A stretch of DNA of 64,000 nucleotides from Arthrobacter sp. zg-Y1110 (lineage in GTDB: Bacteria > Actinomycetota > Actinomycetes > Actinomycetales > Micrococcaceae), in assembly GCF_025244865.1 (NCBI RefSeq), contig NZ_CP104272.1, positions 62,001 through 126,000 of the forward strand, in the 5' to 3' direction. The notes under the pieces were generated by a model. The model was not told where the DNA came from and did not search any database. It saw nothing but the letters and a program-made list of their open reading frames with translations. Positions 20,035 through 29,834 of this stretch are shown here, in pieces. Position 1 is the stretch's first letter. Each line of letters opens with the position of its first letter. The position numbers were made by a program, and so were the translations under genes.

Positions 20035-21108
20035 TTATGCCTCCGGCGGCAGGGCGGGCGAGGGCGGCACCCGGACCAGCAGGGCTCCGGCGTCCACCTC
20101 CACCGCGATGGTGGTGGCGGGACCGGTCAGGTCTCCGTCGAGCTGGGTCTGCGTGGGTTCCGCGACGGTCACCGTGATTTTCCGGACCCGGTGGTGACGG
20201 ATCACCGGAAGGTCCTTGGGATAGCGCGTCATCACTTTGCCTGCCACCCAGGCCCAGCCCAGGACGCTGCGCGGGCTAATGATGATGACGTCCAGCAGTC
20301 CGTCATCCACCACGGCGTCGGGAATGAAGTCGATGCCGGCAGGCAGGCGTCCGGTGTTGGCCACCAGCACGCTGTGCACCTTCTGTGACTGCGCCGGACC
20401 GTCGTCCAGGCTGACGGTCATCCGCGTGCGCCGCCCCGGCAGCAGTCGGACGCCGGCTTCGCTGTAAGCCAGCCAGCCCACCCGTTTCTTGAGCTCATCC
20501 CGGGTAGCGGCGATCACCTGGGCATCCAGGCCGATCCCGCCCATCACCAGGAAAGCGTTGTGGGAACGCCCGCCGGTGGAGGCATCTTCGAGCACAATGT
20601 CCGCCATGTCGATCCGCCGCACGTCCCCGTGCAGGGCGTTACGGATGTTTCCCGCCAGGTCCGCCACGGAGATATCCAGGTTCCGGGCCAGCAGGTTGCC
20701 GGTGCCCAGCGGGATCAGGCCCAGGGCGGCACCGGAATGCGCCACCGCGCGCGAGACTTCGCGGATGGTGCCGTCGCCGCCCGCGGCGAGGACGACGTCG
20801 GACCCGGACTCCAGCGCCTGCAGCGCCTGGAGATAGCCCGGGCTGTCCACGGTGGTTTCCAGGATCAGCGGCGGGTCCCAGCCCGCCAGCTCGCAGGAAG
20901 CCCTCAGCAGCGTCTCGGCGTCGGCAGCATGCGCCTTGATCGGATTGACGACCATTGCCACCCGCTGGTGGGCCGCTCCGCGCGGGGCGAACACCGCCGC
21001 GTCCGCCACCGCCCGCCTCCTGCTTCGGGTGCCGGCAATGGCCCAGGTTGCGGCGGAGGCCAACAGTGCGGCGACGAGGACAAGGAGGAGGGTAATTTCA
21101 ACGGGCAT
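20035..21108 (-). CDS. Diacylglycerol kinase-family lipid kinase
   Basis: A 357-residue protein with one N-terminal membrane helix (about 5-24) followed by a DAGK catalytic domain: MVVNPIKA, AAGGDGTIREV (nucleotide-binding GGDGT) and PLGTGNLLARNL. It should phosphorylate diacylglycerol or a related lipid at the membrane face, returning it to phospholipid synthesis. I chose ATG 21108 over the longer frame because GGGAGG precedes it. It is divergent from serS, with 67 nt between starts. Confidence 0.9.
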   Translation of the reverse strand: MPVEITLLLVLVAALLASAATWAIAGTRSRRRAVADAAVFAPRGAAHQRVAMVVNPIKAHAADAETLLRASCELAGWDPPLILETTVDSPGYLQALQALESGSDVVLAAGGDGTIREVSRAVAHSGAALGLIPLGTGNLLARNLDISVADLAGNIRNALHGDVRRIDMADIVLEDASTGGRSHNAFLVMGGIGLDAQVIAATRDELKKRVGWLAYSEAGVRLLPGRRTRMTVSLDDGPAQSQKVHSVLVANTGRLPAGIDFIPDAVVDDGLLDVIIISPRSVLGWAWVAGKVMTRYPKDLPVIRHHRVRKITVTVAEPTQTQLDGDLTGPATTIAVEVDAGALLVRVPPSPALPPEA

Positions 21109-21163
21109 GATGCCTCCCAGAATAGCCGCCGCCCTGCAAAGCCAAGGCCGGGCAGGTTTTGGG

Positions 21164-21175
21164 TACTCTTGAGAC
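21164..21175 (+). promoter_or_regulatory. Leaderless promoter -10 element of serS
   Basis: TACTCT (21164-21169) with a 6-nt spacer to the GTG at 21176. Confidence 0.55.
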
Positions 21176-22450
21176 GTGATCGATGTAAATGAGCTCCGCG
21201 AAAACCCCGAAAAGTTCCGAGCCTCCCAGCGCGCCCGGCTGGCCGACGAGAGCCTTGTGGACGCGATCATTTCCGCTGATGCCTCCCGCCGCGACGCCCG
21301 GACCCGCTACGAGACCCTGCGCGCCGAGCAGAACGCGTTCGGCAAGCGCGTCGCCGCCGCCAAGGGCGAAGAGAAGCAGGCCCTCCTGGCCGAGGTGAAG
21401 GAACTGGCTGCCGCGGTGAAGGCCGCCGGCGCCGAAGCCGACGCCATCCAGGCGGAGTCCGATGCGCTGATGCGCCGGATCCCCAATCTGGTGTCCGACG
21501 GCGTTCCGGTCGGAGGCGAGGACGATTTCGAGGTAGTCAAGACCGTCGGCAAGCCCCGCGACTTCGAGGCCGAGGGCTTTAAGCCCCGCGACCACCTGGA
21601 AATCGGCGAGCTGCTCGGCGCCATCGACATGGAACGCGGCGCCAAGGTCTCCGGCTCCCGTTTCTACTTCCTGCGCGGCGTCGGTGCCCGCCTGGAACTG
21701 GCACTGCTGAACATGGCCATGGACCAGGCCGTGAAGGCCGGATTCGTCCCGATGATCACCCCTACCCTGGTCCGTCCCGAGACGATGCAGGGCACCGGCT
21801 TCGATGTGGCGCACGACGCCGAGATCTACCGCCTGGCCGAAGACGATCTGTACCTGGTGGGCACGTCCGAGGTGCCGCTGGCCGGCTACCACGCAGACGA
21901 AATCCTTGAGCTCGACGGCGGCCCGGTCCGCTACGCCGGCTGGTCCTCCTGCTACCGCCGCGAAGCCGGCTCGCACGGCAAGGACACCCGCGGCATCATC
22001 CGCGTCCACCAGTTCAACAAGGTGGAAATGTTTGTCTACACCCGGCCGGAGGATGCAGCGGAAGAGCACCAGCGGCTGCTGGCCTGGGAAGAGGAAATGC
22101 TGGCCAAGGTCGAACTGCCCTACCGGGTCATCGACACGGCGGCCGGCGATCTGGGCATGTCCGCGGCGCGGAAGTTCGACTGCGAGGCCTGGGTTCCCAC
22201 CCAGAATGCCTACCGCGAGCTGACTTCCACCTCCAACTGCACCACCTTCCAGGCCCGGCGCCTGAACATCCGCGAACGCCAGGCCGAGGGCAAGGGCACC
22301 CGCGCGGTTGCCACCCTGAACGGAACCCTGGCCACCACCCGGTGGATCGTCGCCATCCTGGAACATCACCAGAACCCGGACGGCTCGGTTAATGTCCCGG
22401 CTGCGCTTCAGCCGTACCTGGGCGGCCTGGAAGTCCTTCCGGTCCTCTAG
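21176..22450 (+). CDS. serS: Serine-tRNA ligase
   Basis: A 424-residue class II synthetase charging tRNA-Ser and pre-tRNA-Sec. Residues 1-100 form the tRNA-binding coiled-coil arm (alternating charged helices from LREN to AESDA). The catalytic core holds GSRFYFL, YRREAGS (motif 2), [11 protein letters not shown] and [17 protein letters not shown] (motif 3). The start is GTG at 21176, which has no ribosome site but a TANNNT box 6 nt away, so translation is probably leaderless. A strong terminator follows. Confidence 0.96.
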   Translation: MIDVNELRENPEKFRASQRARLADESLVDAIISADASRRDARTRYETLRAEQNAFGKRVAAAKGEEKQALLAEVKELAAAVKAAGAEADAIQAESDALMRRIPNLVSDGVPVGGEDDFEVVKTVGKPRDFEAEGFKPRDHLEIGELLGAIDMERGAKVSGSRFYFLRGVGARLELALLNMAMDQAVKAGFVPMITPTLVRPETMQGTGFDVAHDAEIYRLAEDDLYLVGTSEVPLAGYHADEILELDGGPVRYAGWSSCYRREAGSHGKDTRGIIRVHQFNKVEMFVYTRPEDAAEEHQRLLAWEEEMLAKVELPYRVIDTAAGDLGMSAARKFDCEAWVPTQNAYRELTSTSNCTTFQARRLNIRERQAEGKGTRAVATLNGTLATTRWIVAILEHHQNPDGSVNVPAALQPYLGGLEVLPVL

Positions 22451-22463
22451 CTCCATCCCAGGC

Positions 22464-22500
22464 CGGCGGGACCGAAGGGCACTGCCCTTCGGTCCCGCCG
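22464..22500 (+). terminator. Intrinsic terminator of serS
   Basis: A perfect 17-bp stem (22464-22480 with 22484-22500), ACT triloop, then TCGTTT. Confidence 0.88.
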
Positions 22501-22591
22501 TCGTTTACCCGGGCGCGCATCCGCGGTCCGGCGGTATGTCCTGTGGCGGCTGTCCTAGCCGCCTTCCTTACCGATCTGCTTAGATAAAACG

Positions 22592-23437
22592 ATGACAACT
22601 TTGAGTACCGCTGGCATCGAAGACCAGCGAACCCCTGACAAGCGGCACCTGGTAGCCCTCGACGTAGACGGAACCCTCGTGGACCACGACGGCCACATGT
22701 CCCCGGGCGTGCGCGAGGCCGCACGAAAGGCCCTGCAGGCAGGGCATCACCTGGTGGTGGCCACCGGCAGGTCCTACGGGGCCGCGTTGCCCATCCTCGA
22801 ACTCCTGGGCCTGACCCAGGGATACTGCGTGTGCTCCAACGGTGCCGTGACCCTGCGCCTGGACCCCACCCTCGAAGACGGCTACGAAGTGATGGACCGT
22901 GTGGTCTTCGACCCGAAACCGGCACTGGCCGCGCTGCGGGCGAAGCTTCCAACCGCAAAATTCGCCCTGGAGGACGCTGAAGGGCGCTTCCTGTCCACCG
23001 AACGCTTCCAGGACGCCAGCTTCGGCGCCGAAGCCCTCGCCGTGGACTTTGAGTCGATGCTGGAGGCACAGGCCGTACGAGTGGTTGTCTTCAGTACCGA
23101 CAGCACCGCGGAGGAATTCGGCGACGCGGTGGAGGCGATCGGCCTGCACGGCGTGACGTACTCCGTGGGCTGGACTGCCTGGCTGGATATCGCCGCCTCC
23201 GGTGTTACCAAGGCCAGCGCGCTGGAACTGGTCCGCCGCCGGTTGGAAGTCGATCCGACGCTGACCATTGCCCTGGGCGACGGCCGCAACGACATCGAGA
23301 TGCTGGACTGGGCCGCCCGCGGCGTGGCCATGGGACAGGCGCCGGACGAGGTCCTGGCAGCAGCCTCCGAGGTCACCGGCACGGTCTACGAGGACGGTGC
23401 GGCGAGCGTGCTGTCCAGCGTGCTGGACGAGGCCTAG
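22592..23437 (+). CDS. Cof-type HAD-superfamily hydrolase
   Basis: A 281-residue phosphatase of HAD subclass IIB. The nucleophile pair Asp24/Asp26 sits in ALDVDGTLVD, VVATGRSY is motif II and ALGDGRNDIEML is motif IV. The central cap domain is of the Cof type. It dephosphorylates sugar phosphates or flavin/pyridoxal phosphates; the substrate cannot be told. It is a single gene, and TTAGAT 6 nt before the ATG only weakly resembles a leaderless -10. Confidence 0.9.
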   Translation: MTTLSTAGIEDQRTPDKRHLVALDVDGTLVDHDGHMSPGVREAARKALQAGHHLVVATGRSYGAALPILELLGLTQGYCVCSNGAVTLRLDPTLEDGYEVMDRVVFDPKPALAALRAKLPTAKFALEDAEGRFLSTERFQDASFGAEALAVDFESMLEAQAVRVVVFSTDSTAEEFGDAVEAIGLHGVTYSVGWTAWLDIAASGVTKASALELVRRRLEVDPTLTIALGDGRNDIEMLDWAARGVAMGQAPDEVLAAASEVTGTVYEDGAASVLSSVLDEA

Positions 23438-23438
23438 C

Positions 23439-24074
23439 TCACGCCCGGTAGGGGAGTGCGGCCGGCGGAAGTGAGGCCGGGCCGTAGACCAGTCCCAGCA
23501 GCCGCGCGGCGGCCGGACGGGTGGCCCATTCTTCACTCCAGTGGGACCGGACCACTGCCTTACTCACGGCCTGCGCCGTGATTCCCAGTTCCTGGGCCAC
23601 GAATTTCTGCTGCCCGCGCGCTCCCGGGGTCATCAGGTCCAGTACCTTCCACTCGGCCTCGGACCGAGCGGCCACAATCAGGCCCAGCAGGCGCAGCACG
23701 GCTTCCGCCTCCGCTGCCAGTTCCGCATCCGGCCCGTCCACCGCCAGCGGCACACGGTCGCCGGTGCGCTGGGCGCGCTCCACGGCACGCCGCGAGTAGA
23801 CCAGTCCGTAGCCCCGTGCGTCCAGCAGATCGTCGGGGAGGGGAACCTGGAGCTCGCCGACGCCCACCCCTACGTGCCAGCGGCGCTGCCGGACCGCTGT
23901 CAGCGCGGCTTCCACAGCGGTGGCTGCATCCGTCAGCACCCCCTGGGCTTCGTCACCGACGGTGCGCTGGAAGGGAACGGCGGCAGGCAGATGCCGAAGG
24001 GAACGGATCAGGTCCGGAACCAGGTCCCCGACCTCCCGGGAGTCCCGCTGGTTGATGGTCAGCACAAAATGCAT
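23439..24074 (-). CDS. SatD-like protein with C-terminal helix-turn-helix
   Basis: A 211-residue protein. The N-terminal part resembles SatD proteins: FQRTVGDEAQGVL and a GVGVGEL stretch, with YSRRAVERAQ. The C-terminal part has a recognisable helix-turn-helix (QQKFVAQELGITAQAVSKAV). A regulatory role is likely but unproven. CATGCT lies 6 nt upstream of the ATG, one base from a leaderless -10. It is convergent with the HAD gene, with a 1-nt gap. Confidence 0.7.
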   Translation of the reverse strand: MHFVLTINQRDSREVGDLVPDLIRSLRHLPAAVPFQRTVGDEAQGVLTDAATAVEAALTAVRQRRWHVGVGVGELQVPLPDDLLDARGYGLVYSRRAVERAQRTGDRVPLAVDGPDAELAAEAEAVLRLLGLIVAARSEAEWKVLDLMTPGARGQQKFVAQELGITAQAVSKAVVRSHWSEEWATRPAAARLLGLVYGPASLPPAALPYRA

Positions 24075-24149
24075 GGCATCAGCATGTCAGATCCCTGGGG
24101 AAAACAACCGAATCCGGTTGTGGCGCGCCCCAGCTGTAGTCGGGAGCTG

Positions 24150-24162
24150 TAGAGTCGGGCGC
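24150..24162 (+). promoter_or_regulatory. Leaderless promoter -10 element of the small membrane protein gene
   Basis: TAGAGT (24150-24155) with a 7-nt spacer to ATG 24163. The same AGCTGTAG context occurs in tandem just upstream. Confidence 0.45.
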
Positions 24163-24375
24163 ATGACCAGCCAAGACCAAGCGCCCGGCCCGGATCGCCG
24201 CCCGCTGCTTCGCCTGCTGTTCGGCGCGGGCGTTGTCCTCCTGGGCGTGTGGGCGGCCTGGCTGACCTCCAGTTGGATTGTCCTTGCGGCAGCCGTACTG
24301 GTGGCGGTTGTCCCGGCCAGGACCCATGCGGGAGACCTGCGCGCATGGGCGCGGCGCAGGGCACACGGCAACTGA
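24163..24375 (+). CDS. Small membrane protein of unknown function
   Basis: A 70-residue protein with a basic N-terminus, one long hydrophobic span (about 17-50, possibly two helices) and an Arg-rich tail. There is no ribosome site, but a TANNNT box 7 nt upstream supports a leaderless start. No domain recognised. Confidence 0.6.
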   Translation: MTSQDQAPGPDRRPLLRLLFGAGVVLLGVWAAWLTSSWIVLAAAVLVAVVPARTHAGDLRAWARRRAHGN

Positions 24376-24394
24376 GATTGCCTTAGTTAAACGC

Positions 24395-24433
24395 CGACGG
24401 CGGCCGCTCCCGCAAGGGGAGCAGCCGCCGTCG
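24395..24433. terminator. Bidirectional hairpin between the small membrane protein gene and ppa
   Basis: A 10-bp outer stem (24395-24404 with 24424-24433) with an inner GC stem and a GCAA loop. The minus-strand exit runs into GCGTTTAA, serving ppa. Confidence 0.75.
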
Positions 24434-24456
24434 TACCGGCAAGCCGGTAGGAAGAA

Positions 24457-25017
24457 CTAGTTGTTGATGGGGTTGGCGTCGACGTCGCGGCCCTGGGCCT
24501 CGTCCTCTTCGTGGCCTTCGCCGTGTGCCTTGAAGCGCTCCAGGGATGCCTTGACCTCGGCTTCGGCGTCCTCGCGGCCCGCCCAGTCAGCGGCTTCAAC
24601 CCACTTGCCCGGCTCCAGGTCCTTGTACTTCGTGAAGAAGTGCTTGATCTCGTCGAGCAGGAAGTCGGAGACGTCCGAGATGTCCTGGATGTGGTTGAAG
24701 CGCGGGTCCACGGGAACGCAGAGAACCTTGGCGTCTCCGCCGCCGTCGTCAACCATGTTGAATACGCCGATGGGGCGGGATTCCACCAGTACGCCGGGCA
24801 TCAGGTCGAAGTCCTGCAGCATCACCAGCGCGTCCAGGGGATCGCCGTCCTCGCCGAGGGTGTTCTCGAAGTACCCGTAGTGGGTGGGGTAGGCCATGGA
24901 CGTGAACAGGACCCGGTCCAGGCGCAGGCGGTGCGTTTCGTGGTCAATTTCGTACTTGACCCGGGATCCCTTGGGGATCTCGATGGTGACGTCGAGCGTC
25001 ATGGGCGTTTCGGGCAT
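24457..25017 (-). CDS. ppa: Inorganic pyrophosphatase
   Basis: A 186-residue soluble family I pyrophosphatase driving biosynthetic reactions by hydrolysing PPi. Key features are the [12 protein letters not shown] start, YGYFENT and the metal-binding triad Asp57, Asp59 and Asp62 in [10 protein letters not shown], with [10 protein letters not shown] later. The C-terminus has a charged tail of about 20 residues beyond the usual end. GAGGAG precedes ATG 25017. Confidence 0.96.
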   Translation of the reverse strand: MPETPMTLDVTIEIPKGSRVKYEIDHETHRLRLDRVLFTSMAYPTHYGYFENTLGEDGDPLDALVMLQDFDLMPGVLVESRPIGVFNMVDDGGGDAKVLCVPVDPRFNHIQDISDVSDFLLDEIKHFFTKYKDLEPGKWVEAADWAGREDAEAEVKASLERFKAHGEGHEEDEAQGRDVDANPINN

Positions 25018-25130
25018 TGCGACTCCTCACTGGCGTGGCCCGCGGAGGAACCACTGGAAAGATTTGGCTGGCGATCATGCGCCGGCATGCCCCGCGACCG
25101 GAAAGATCGGGGCGGACGCCGGCGTCGGTC

Positions 25131-25160
25131 TAGTGTTAAAGATATATGTCCTGTGCACAG
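25131..25160 (+). promoter_or_regulatory. Possible dacB promoter and adjacent palindrome
   Basis: TAGTGT (25131-25136) fits a -10. The perfect 10-bp palindrome CTGTGCACAG (25151-25160) lies just past the expected transcription start and could be an operator. Confidence 0.35.
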
Positions 25161-25220
25161 AACGTGTGCAGGGCCGGAACGGGCCGGGCAAGCCGGCGGA
25201 AATGAAAGAGTCGGTGGGAC

Positions 25221-26648
25221 ATGTCTCGGATGTTCTCCGGCACTCTGCTGGCCCTGGCCTTCGCAGTGCTGCTGGTTCCGCTGGCTTGCTATGCCCTCCC
25301 GCCGGTTGCCCAAGCCCTGACCGAACCGCGGCTGCAGCGCGCCGAGGTGGTTCCCGGCTACCAGCAGGCACCCGTGAAGCTCACGGACAGCGCGCTGGTG
25401 TCTGCTCCGAAGGCGTCGGACCCGATGCCGGATGCGGAGCAGCTGGGGCGCCTGCTGGACGCAGAACTGGCCGTGGACGGCAGCGGCACCTTCTCCGCCG
25501 TGGTGCAGGACGCGCTCACCGGCACGGTGCTTTATGAGCGCGACGGCGCCGCCGGGCTGGCCCCCGCCTCAAGCCTCAAGGTCCTGACTGCCGCCGCAGC
25601 GCTGTCCGCGATGGACGGCGGGACGCGCTTTCCCACCACCGCGCTGCCGGGGGAAGACCCCGGCACCGTGGTCCTGCGCGGCGGCGGCGATGTGCTGCTG
25701 ACTGCCGGATTGTCGGACCCCGATTCCGTGGCTGGCCGCGCCGGGCTGGCCACCCTGGCCGAAAAGACCGCCGCGGCGCTTGCCGAAAAGGAAACCGCAG
25801 GCCCGGTGAAGGTGCTGGTGGATGATTCGCTGTTCACCGGCCCGGCGCTTTCGGACGCGTGGGGGGAAGCCGACGTCGCGGCGGGCGAGATCGCCCCGAT
25901 CCATTCCCTTGCGGTGAGTTCGGCGTGGGCAGAGGAAGGCACCGGGCCTGGACCCCGCGTTGGCGACGCCGCCCTGTCCGCCGGGGAGTCCTACCGCGCC
26001 GCGCTGGCTGCCGCCCTGGCACCCAGGGGCATCGACGTCGAGCTGTCTGTTGAACGCGGCGCCGCTCCGGCAGGCGCTGATGCCCTCGCCGAGGTCCGCT
26101 CCGCACCGCTGGCCGAACAGGTCGACTACATGCTGCTGAACTCGGACAATTACCTGGCGGAGGTGCTGGCCCGGCTCAGCGCCGCTGCGACGGACCGGGA
26201 GGCATCCTTTGCCGGGGGAATCGAGACCGTTGCAGCCGAAGTGACCGCCCTTGGCGTGGACCCCGGAGCAATGGTGCTCGGGGATACCAGCGGCCTGTCC
26301 GGTGAAACGTCAGTGTCCGCCTCGCAGTTGAACTCGCTGATGCAGATCCTCCTCACCACTACCGATCCCGATCTGCGCGCTGTCGCGGACGGACTGCCCG
26401 TTGCTGCCCTGAGCGGAACGCTGGCCGGGCGGTATGACGAGACCGCCGATTCGGGAGCGGCGGGGATTGTGCGGGCCAAGACGGGAACCCTGCTGGCGGT
26501 CACCGCGCTGACCGGGTACGCCGCCGACGCCGACGGCCGGGTACTTGCCTTCACTTTCATAGCCAGCGGCCTGGACGGAAACACCCAGCAGGCACGGGAT
26601 GCGGTGGATTCCGCCGCCGCGGTGCTGGCCGGGTGCGGCTGCCGCTAA
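25221..26648 (+). CDS. dacB: D-alanyl-D-alanine carboxypeptidase/endopeptidase (PBP4, DacB)
   Basis: A 475-residue class C penicillin-binding protein. A signal peptide covers about 1-25. Catalytic motifs are Ser117-Ser-Leu-Lys120 (SxxK), Ser308-Asp-Asn310 (SxN) and Lys420-Thr-Gly422 (KTG). It trims the terminal D-Ala and cuts cross-links in peptidoglycan outside the membrane. It heads the dacB - metalloprotease - tilS - hpt - ftsH run common in actinobacteria. The next gene starts 67 nt after its stop. Confidence 0.94.
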   Translation: MSRMFSGTLLALAFAVLLVPLACYALPPVAQALTEPRLQRAEVVPGYQQAPVKLTDSALVSAPKASDPMPDAEQLGRLLDAELAVDGSGTFSAVVQDALTGTVLYERDGAAGLAPASSLKVLTAAAALSAMDGGTRFPTTALPGEDPGTVVLRGGGDVLLTAGLSDPDSVAGRAGLATLAEKTAAALAEKETAGPVKVLVDDSLFTGPALSDAWGEADVAAGEIAPIHSLAVSSAWAEEGTGPGPRVGDAALSAGESYRAALAAALAPRGIDVELSVERGAAPAGADALAEVRSAPLAEQVDYMLLNSDNYLAEVLARLSAAATDREASFAGGIETVAAEVTALGVDPGAMVLGDTSGLSGETSVSASQLNSLMQILLTTTDPDLRAVADGLPVAALSGTLAGRYDETADSGAAGIVRAKTGTLLAVTALTGYAADADGRVLAFTFIASGLDGNTQQARDAVDSAAAVLAGCGCR

Positions 26649-26715
26649 CGGCGGGCAGACGGTTCCTTCCCCCAAGGTGGTGTGGCGCCGGAAGCCAATG
26701 TGGTCGAATGGAGCA

Positions 26716-27900
26716 ATGGAGAGCAACGAGCGAAGCCGTCCGACCCCCGTCCCCGCGCCTTCCGCCCCTGCAGGGCAAAATACCGACGCCCATCCGTCTG
26801 CCGGCGGGGCGCCGTCCCTGGTGAACTGGGACCTGGCGGCTTCCACCGCCGCGGCCATGGTGGCGCCCGGACCGAAGATGTCCGCCCGCGAGATCCGCGA
26901 CGCCGTGGCGGACCTGCGGGCCGCCGCCGACGCCTCCGTTGCGCACGTCCACCGCATCACCGGCCTGGACGCCGCCCGGGACCTGCGGGACTCGGACGTG
27001 CTGATTGTGGACCGGGCCTCCTGGGCCCGCGCCAACTCGCAGAGCTTCTCGGTGCTGATGGGACCGGCCCTGCAGCACCTGGCCGAAACCCGGCCGGAAC
27101 AGCTGGCCGCCGCCAACACCGCACTGGGCGGAACCATGACCGGCGCGCAGTTGGGCACTATCCTCGCCTTCCTCTCGAGCAAGGTCCTGGGCCAGTACGA
27201 TCCCTTTGCCGCGCTGGGCGGCGTCGGCAAACCCGGCGGGCGGCTGCTGCTGGTGGCCCCGAACATCGTCACGCTGGAACGCGAACTGAACGTGGAACCC
27301 GCCGACTTCCGCCTCTGGGTCTGCCTGCACGAGCAGACGCACCGGGTGCAGTTCGCCGCCGCTCCCTGGCTGCGCGGGCACATGCTGGAGCAGATCAGCC
27401 AGCTCTCCAACGGCATGATGGACAAGGCGCAGACCATTTCCGAGCGGTTGGGCTCCGCCGTGAAGGCGCTGGCAGCACCCAAGGGCGGCGTGGACGCCGA
27501 CGGCGTGCCGCACAAGTCCGTGGACCTGCTCTCCCTGCTGCAGGATCCGGAGGACAAGGAACGCCTGTCGCACCTGACGGCCGTGATGTCGCTGCTGGAA
27601 GGCCACGCGAACGTGGTCATGGACGCCGTGGATGCGAGCATCGTGCCCAGCGTCAAAACCATCCGGCAGCGGTTCAACAACCGCGGCGCCAAGCGCACCT
27701 GGATTGACCGCTTCTTCCGCCAGGTCATGGGGTTGGATGCCAAGATGCGCCAGTACAGCGACGGCGCGCGCTTTGTCCGCGCCGTCACCGACTCGGTGGG
27801 CATGGAAGGCTTCAACCGGGTGTGGGAGCGCCCTGAAAACCTCCCGACCGAAGCGGAGATCCACTCCGCGGACCTATGGATTGCCCGGATGGGACTGTAA
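26716..27900 (+). CDS. Zinc-dependent metalloprotease, DUF2342 family
   Basis: A 394-residue cytoplasmic protein with the zinc motif HEQTH at 205-209 (ligands His205, His209; catalytic Glu206). DUF2342 proteins are widespread in actinobacteria, often beside tilS/hpt, and were once labelled as F420-associated; no substrate is settled. I chose ATG 26716 over upstream starts because TGGAGC precedes it. The N-terminal 40 residues are Pro/Ala-rich and probably flexible. The gap to tilS is 6 nt. Confidence 0.85.
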   Translation: MESNERSRPTPVPAPSAPAGQNTDAHPSAGGAPSLVNWDLAASTAAAMVAPGPKMSAREIRDAVADLRAAADASVAHVHRITGLDAARDLRDSDVLIVDRASWARANSQSFSVLMGPALQHLAETRPEQLAAANTALGGTMTGAQLGTILAFLSSKVLGQYDPFAALGGVGKPGGRLLLVAPNIVTLERELNVEPADFRLWVCLHEQTHRVQFAAAPWLRGHMLEQISQLSNGMMDKAQTISERLGSAVKALAAPKGGVDADGVPHKSVDLLSLLQDPEDKERLSHLTAVMSLLEGHANVVMDAVDASIVPSVKTIRQRFNNRGAKRTWIDRFFRQVMGLDAKMRQYSDGARFVRAVTDSVGMEGFNRVWERPENLPTEAEIHSADLWIARMGL

Positions 27901-27906
27901 CTGAAC

Positions 27907-29058
27907 GTGCTCGACGAAAACTCCAACAACTCCACCAACACCGGCTCCCCAGCGGACACCGCGGCACCTCCCGCCCGACCGGCGCCGCGGGTACGCAAAC
28001 GGCTCCTTCCGACGCTGGGGGATGCCCGCAACAGCATCCGCGACACCCTGCGCGACGCCGGCCTGGCCCCGGGCGGAGACCATCCGCCGCTGATCCTGGT
28101 TGCCTGCAGCGGCGGGCCCGATTCCCTTGCCCTGGCGCTGGCCGCCTCGTTCTTCTCCCGGCGGGGGGACTACCGGGTCGGCGCCGTCGTCGTTGATCAC
28201 TCCCTGCAGCCGGGCAGTGCCGACGTGGCCGCCTCCGCGCGGGGCAAGCTGGAAGGGATGGGCCTGGAGCCCGTCCTCGTCCGGAAGGTGGAAGTGCCGG
28301 CCTCCGGCATGGGACCCGAAGCGGCGGCACGGACGGTCCGTTATGCCGCACTGGACGCTGCAGTGGAGGAACTGGACGCCGACGCCGTCCTGCTTGGCCA
28401 TACCCTTGACGATCAGGCCGAGCAGGTGCTGCTGGGCCTGATGCGCGGTTCCGGCACCCGGTCCCTGGCCGGCATGCCCGCTGTACGGGGAAAGTACCTG
28501 CGGCCCTTCCTGGGCCTGCGCAGGGAGCAGACCGTCGAGATCTGCGAGCACGCCGGGCTGGATCCCTGGCACGATCCCAGTAACCAGGATCCCGCCTACG
28601 CCCGGTCCCGGGTCCGTACAGAAGTGCTGCCGTTCCTGGAAGAAAAGCTGGGCCCCGGCATCGCCGAAGCGTTGTTCCGTTCCTCACGTATCCTCTCCGC
28701 CGACGCCGACTACCTGGACGCCGTCGCGGCGCAGGCCTTTGCGGAGCTGCGCGTCGCGGGTCCGGCCGGTGACGTCCCGGATTCCGAGGAGCTGCTGCTG
28801 CCCGAAGAGCAGCTGCGGAACCTTGCCCCCGCCGTCCGCCAGCGCGTACTGGCCCTCGCCGCGCTCGAACTCGGCGGTGCGCAGCCGAGCTACGAGCGCC
28901 TCGCGGCGGTCCAGTCGCTGCTGCGGCGGACCGGGTCGGCGGGACCCGTCCAGCTGGTGGGGAAAGTCAGCGTCTACCGCCAGCCGCGCGCCAAAACGGT
29001 TCACCACGGCGGCTCAAGCTATGGCAATCTTGTGTTTAGGAAAAAGAGCAGCACCTAA
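27907..29058 (+). CDS. tilS: tRNA(Ile)-lysidine synthase
   Basis: A 383-residue N-type ATP pyrophosphatase. The PP-loop SGGPDS is at about 68-73, VVDHSLQ and [20 protein letters not shown] follow. It converts C34 of the tRNA-Ile(CAU) anticodon to lysidine so that AUA is read as Ile. The first 30 residues are a Ser/Thr/Pro-rich extension. The start is GTG at 27907. hpt follows in the same transcript, as in many bacteria. Confidence 0.95.
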   Translation: MLDENSNNSTNTGSPADTAAPPARPAPRVRKRLLPTLGDARNSIRDTLRDAGLAPGGDHPPLILVACSGGPDSLALALAASFFSRRGDYRVGAVVVDHSLQPGSADVAASARGKLEGMGLEPVLVRKVEVPASGMGPEAAARTVRYAALDAAVEELDADAVLLGHTLDDQAEQVLLGLMRGSGTRSLAGMPAVRGKYLRPFLGLRREQTVEICEHAGLDPWHDPSNQDPAYARSRVRTEVLPFLEEKLGPGIAEALFRSSRILSADADYLDAVAAQAFAELRVAGPAGDVPDSEELLLPEEQLRNLAPAVRQRVLALAALELGGAQPSYERLAAVQSLLRRTGSAGPVQLVGKVSVYRQPRAKTVHHGGSSYGNLVFRKKSST

Positions 29059-29096
29059 CATCCAAAGCTGCAACACCTCGCACCCGGGAGTCATTC

Positions 29097-29648
29097 GTGG
29101 ATTCACACGACGTCCAGTCAGATCTCAAGCACGTTCTCTACACCAAGGAACAGATCCAAACCCGGATCAATGAACTGGCGGCCGAAATTGACCGCGACTA
29201 CGCCGGCCGCGACGTCCTGCTGGTCGGCGTGCTCAAGGGAGCCGTGATGGTTATGGCTGACCTCTCCCGCGCCCTGCACAGCCACGTCACCATGGACTGG
29301 ATGGCAGTGTCCTCCTACGGCTCCGGCACGCAGTCCTCCGGCGTCGTCCGTATCCTCAAGGACCTTGAGACGGACCTGCTCGGCAAGCACGTGCTGATTG
29401 TCGAGGACATCATCGACTCCGGCCTCACGCTCTCCTGGCTGCGCGCCAACCTGGAATCCCGCGGACCGGCCAGCGTGGAAATCTGCACCCTGCTGCGCAA
29501 GCCGGATGCGGCCAAGGTGGAAATCGACGTTAAGTATGTCGGTTATGAAATCCCCAACGAGTTCGTTGTCGGTTTCGGCCTGGACTTTGCAGAGCGGTAC
29601 CGCAACCTGGACTTCATCGGCACCCTCGCGCCGCACGTTTACGAATAA
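29097..29648 (+). CDS. hpt: Hypoxanthine phosphoribosyltransferase
   Basis: A 183-residue purine salvage enzyme turning hypoxanthine or guanine plus PRPP into IMP or GMP. The PRPP loop EDIIDSGLT starts near residue 103. [15 protein letters not shown] and the C-terminal [14 protein letters not shown] are typical. The start is GTG at 29097 with GGGAG 6 nt upstream. Confidence 0.96.
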   Translation: MDSHDVQSDLKHVLYTKEQIQTRINELAAEIDRDYAGRDVLLVGVLKGAVMVMADLSRALHSHVTMDWMAVSSYGSGTQSSGVVRILKDLETDLLGKHVLIVEDIIDSGLTLSWLRANLESRGPASVEICTLLRKPDAAKVEIDVKYVGYEIPNEFVVGFGLDFAERYRNLDFIGTLAPHVYE

Positions 29649-29834
29649 CGGTTCCGGCCCCGTTCCTCCCGGTCACCTGCAGGGACCGTTCCGCACGCGC
29701 TGCTCTACGCCCTGAGGGAACTAAACCCTTCCCCGGACCGTGTTCTTCTGGGGGACCGTGTATAGCTAGTAGGTAAATTCCGCGCATACCAGCGTTGTTG
29801 ACCAGGAGGGACGGGGCATTAGCCCTGACGACGA

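Noticed and set aside
26310..28046. A 578-codon minus-strand frame across dacB, the metalloprotease and tilS
   Set aside because: It crosses three genes with clear catalytic motifs on the other strand; its product is Arg/Ser-rich low-complexity typical of a shadow frame.
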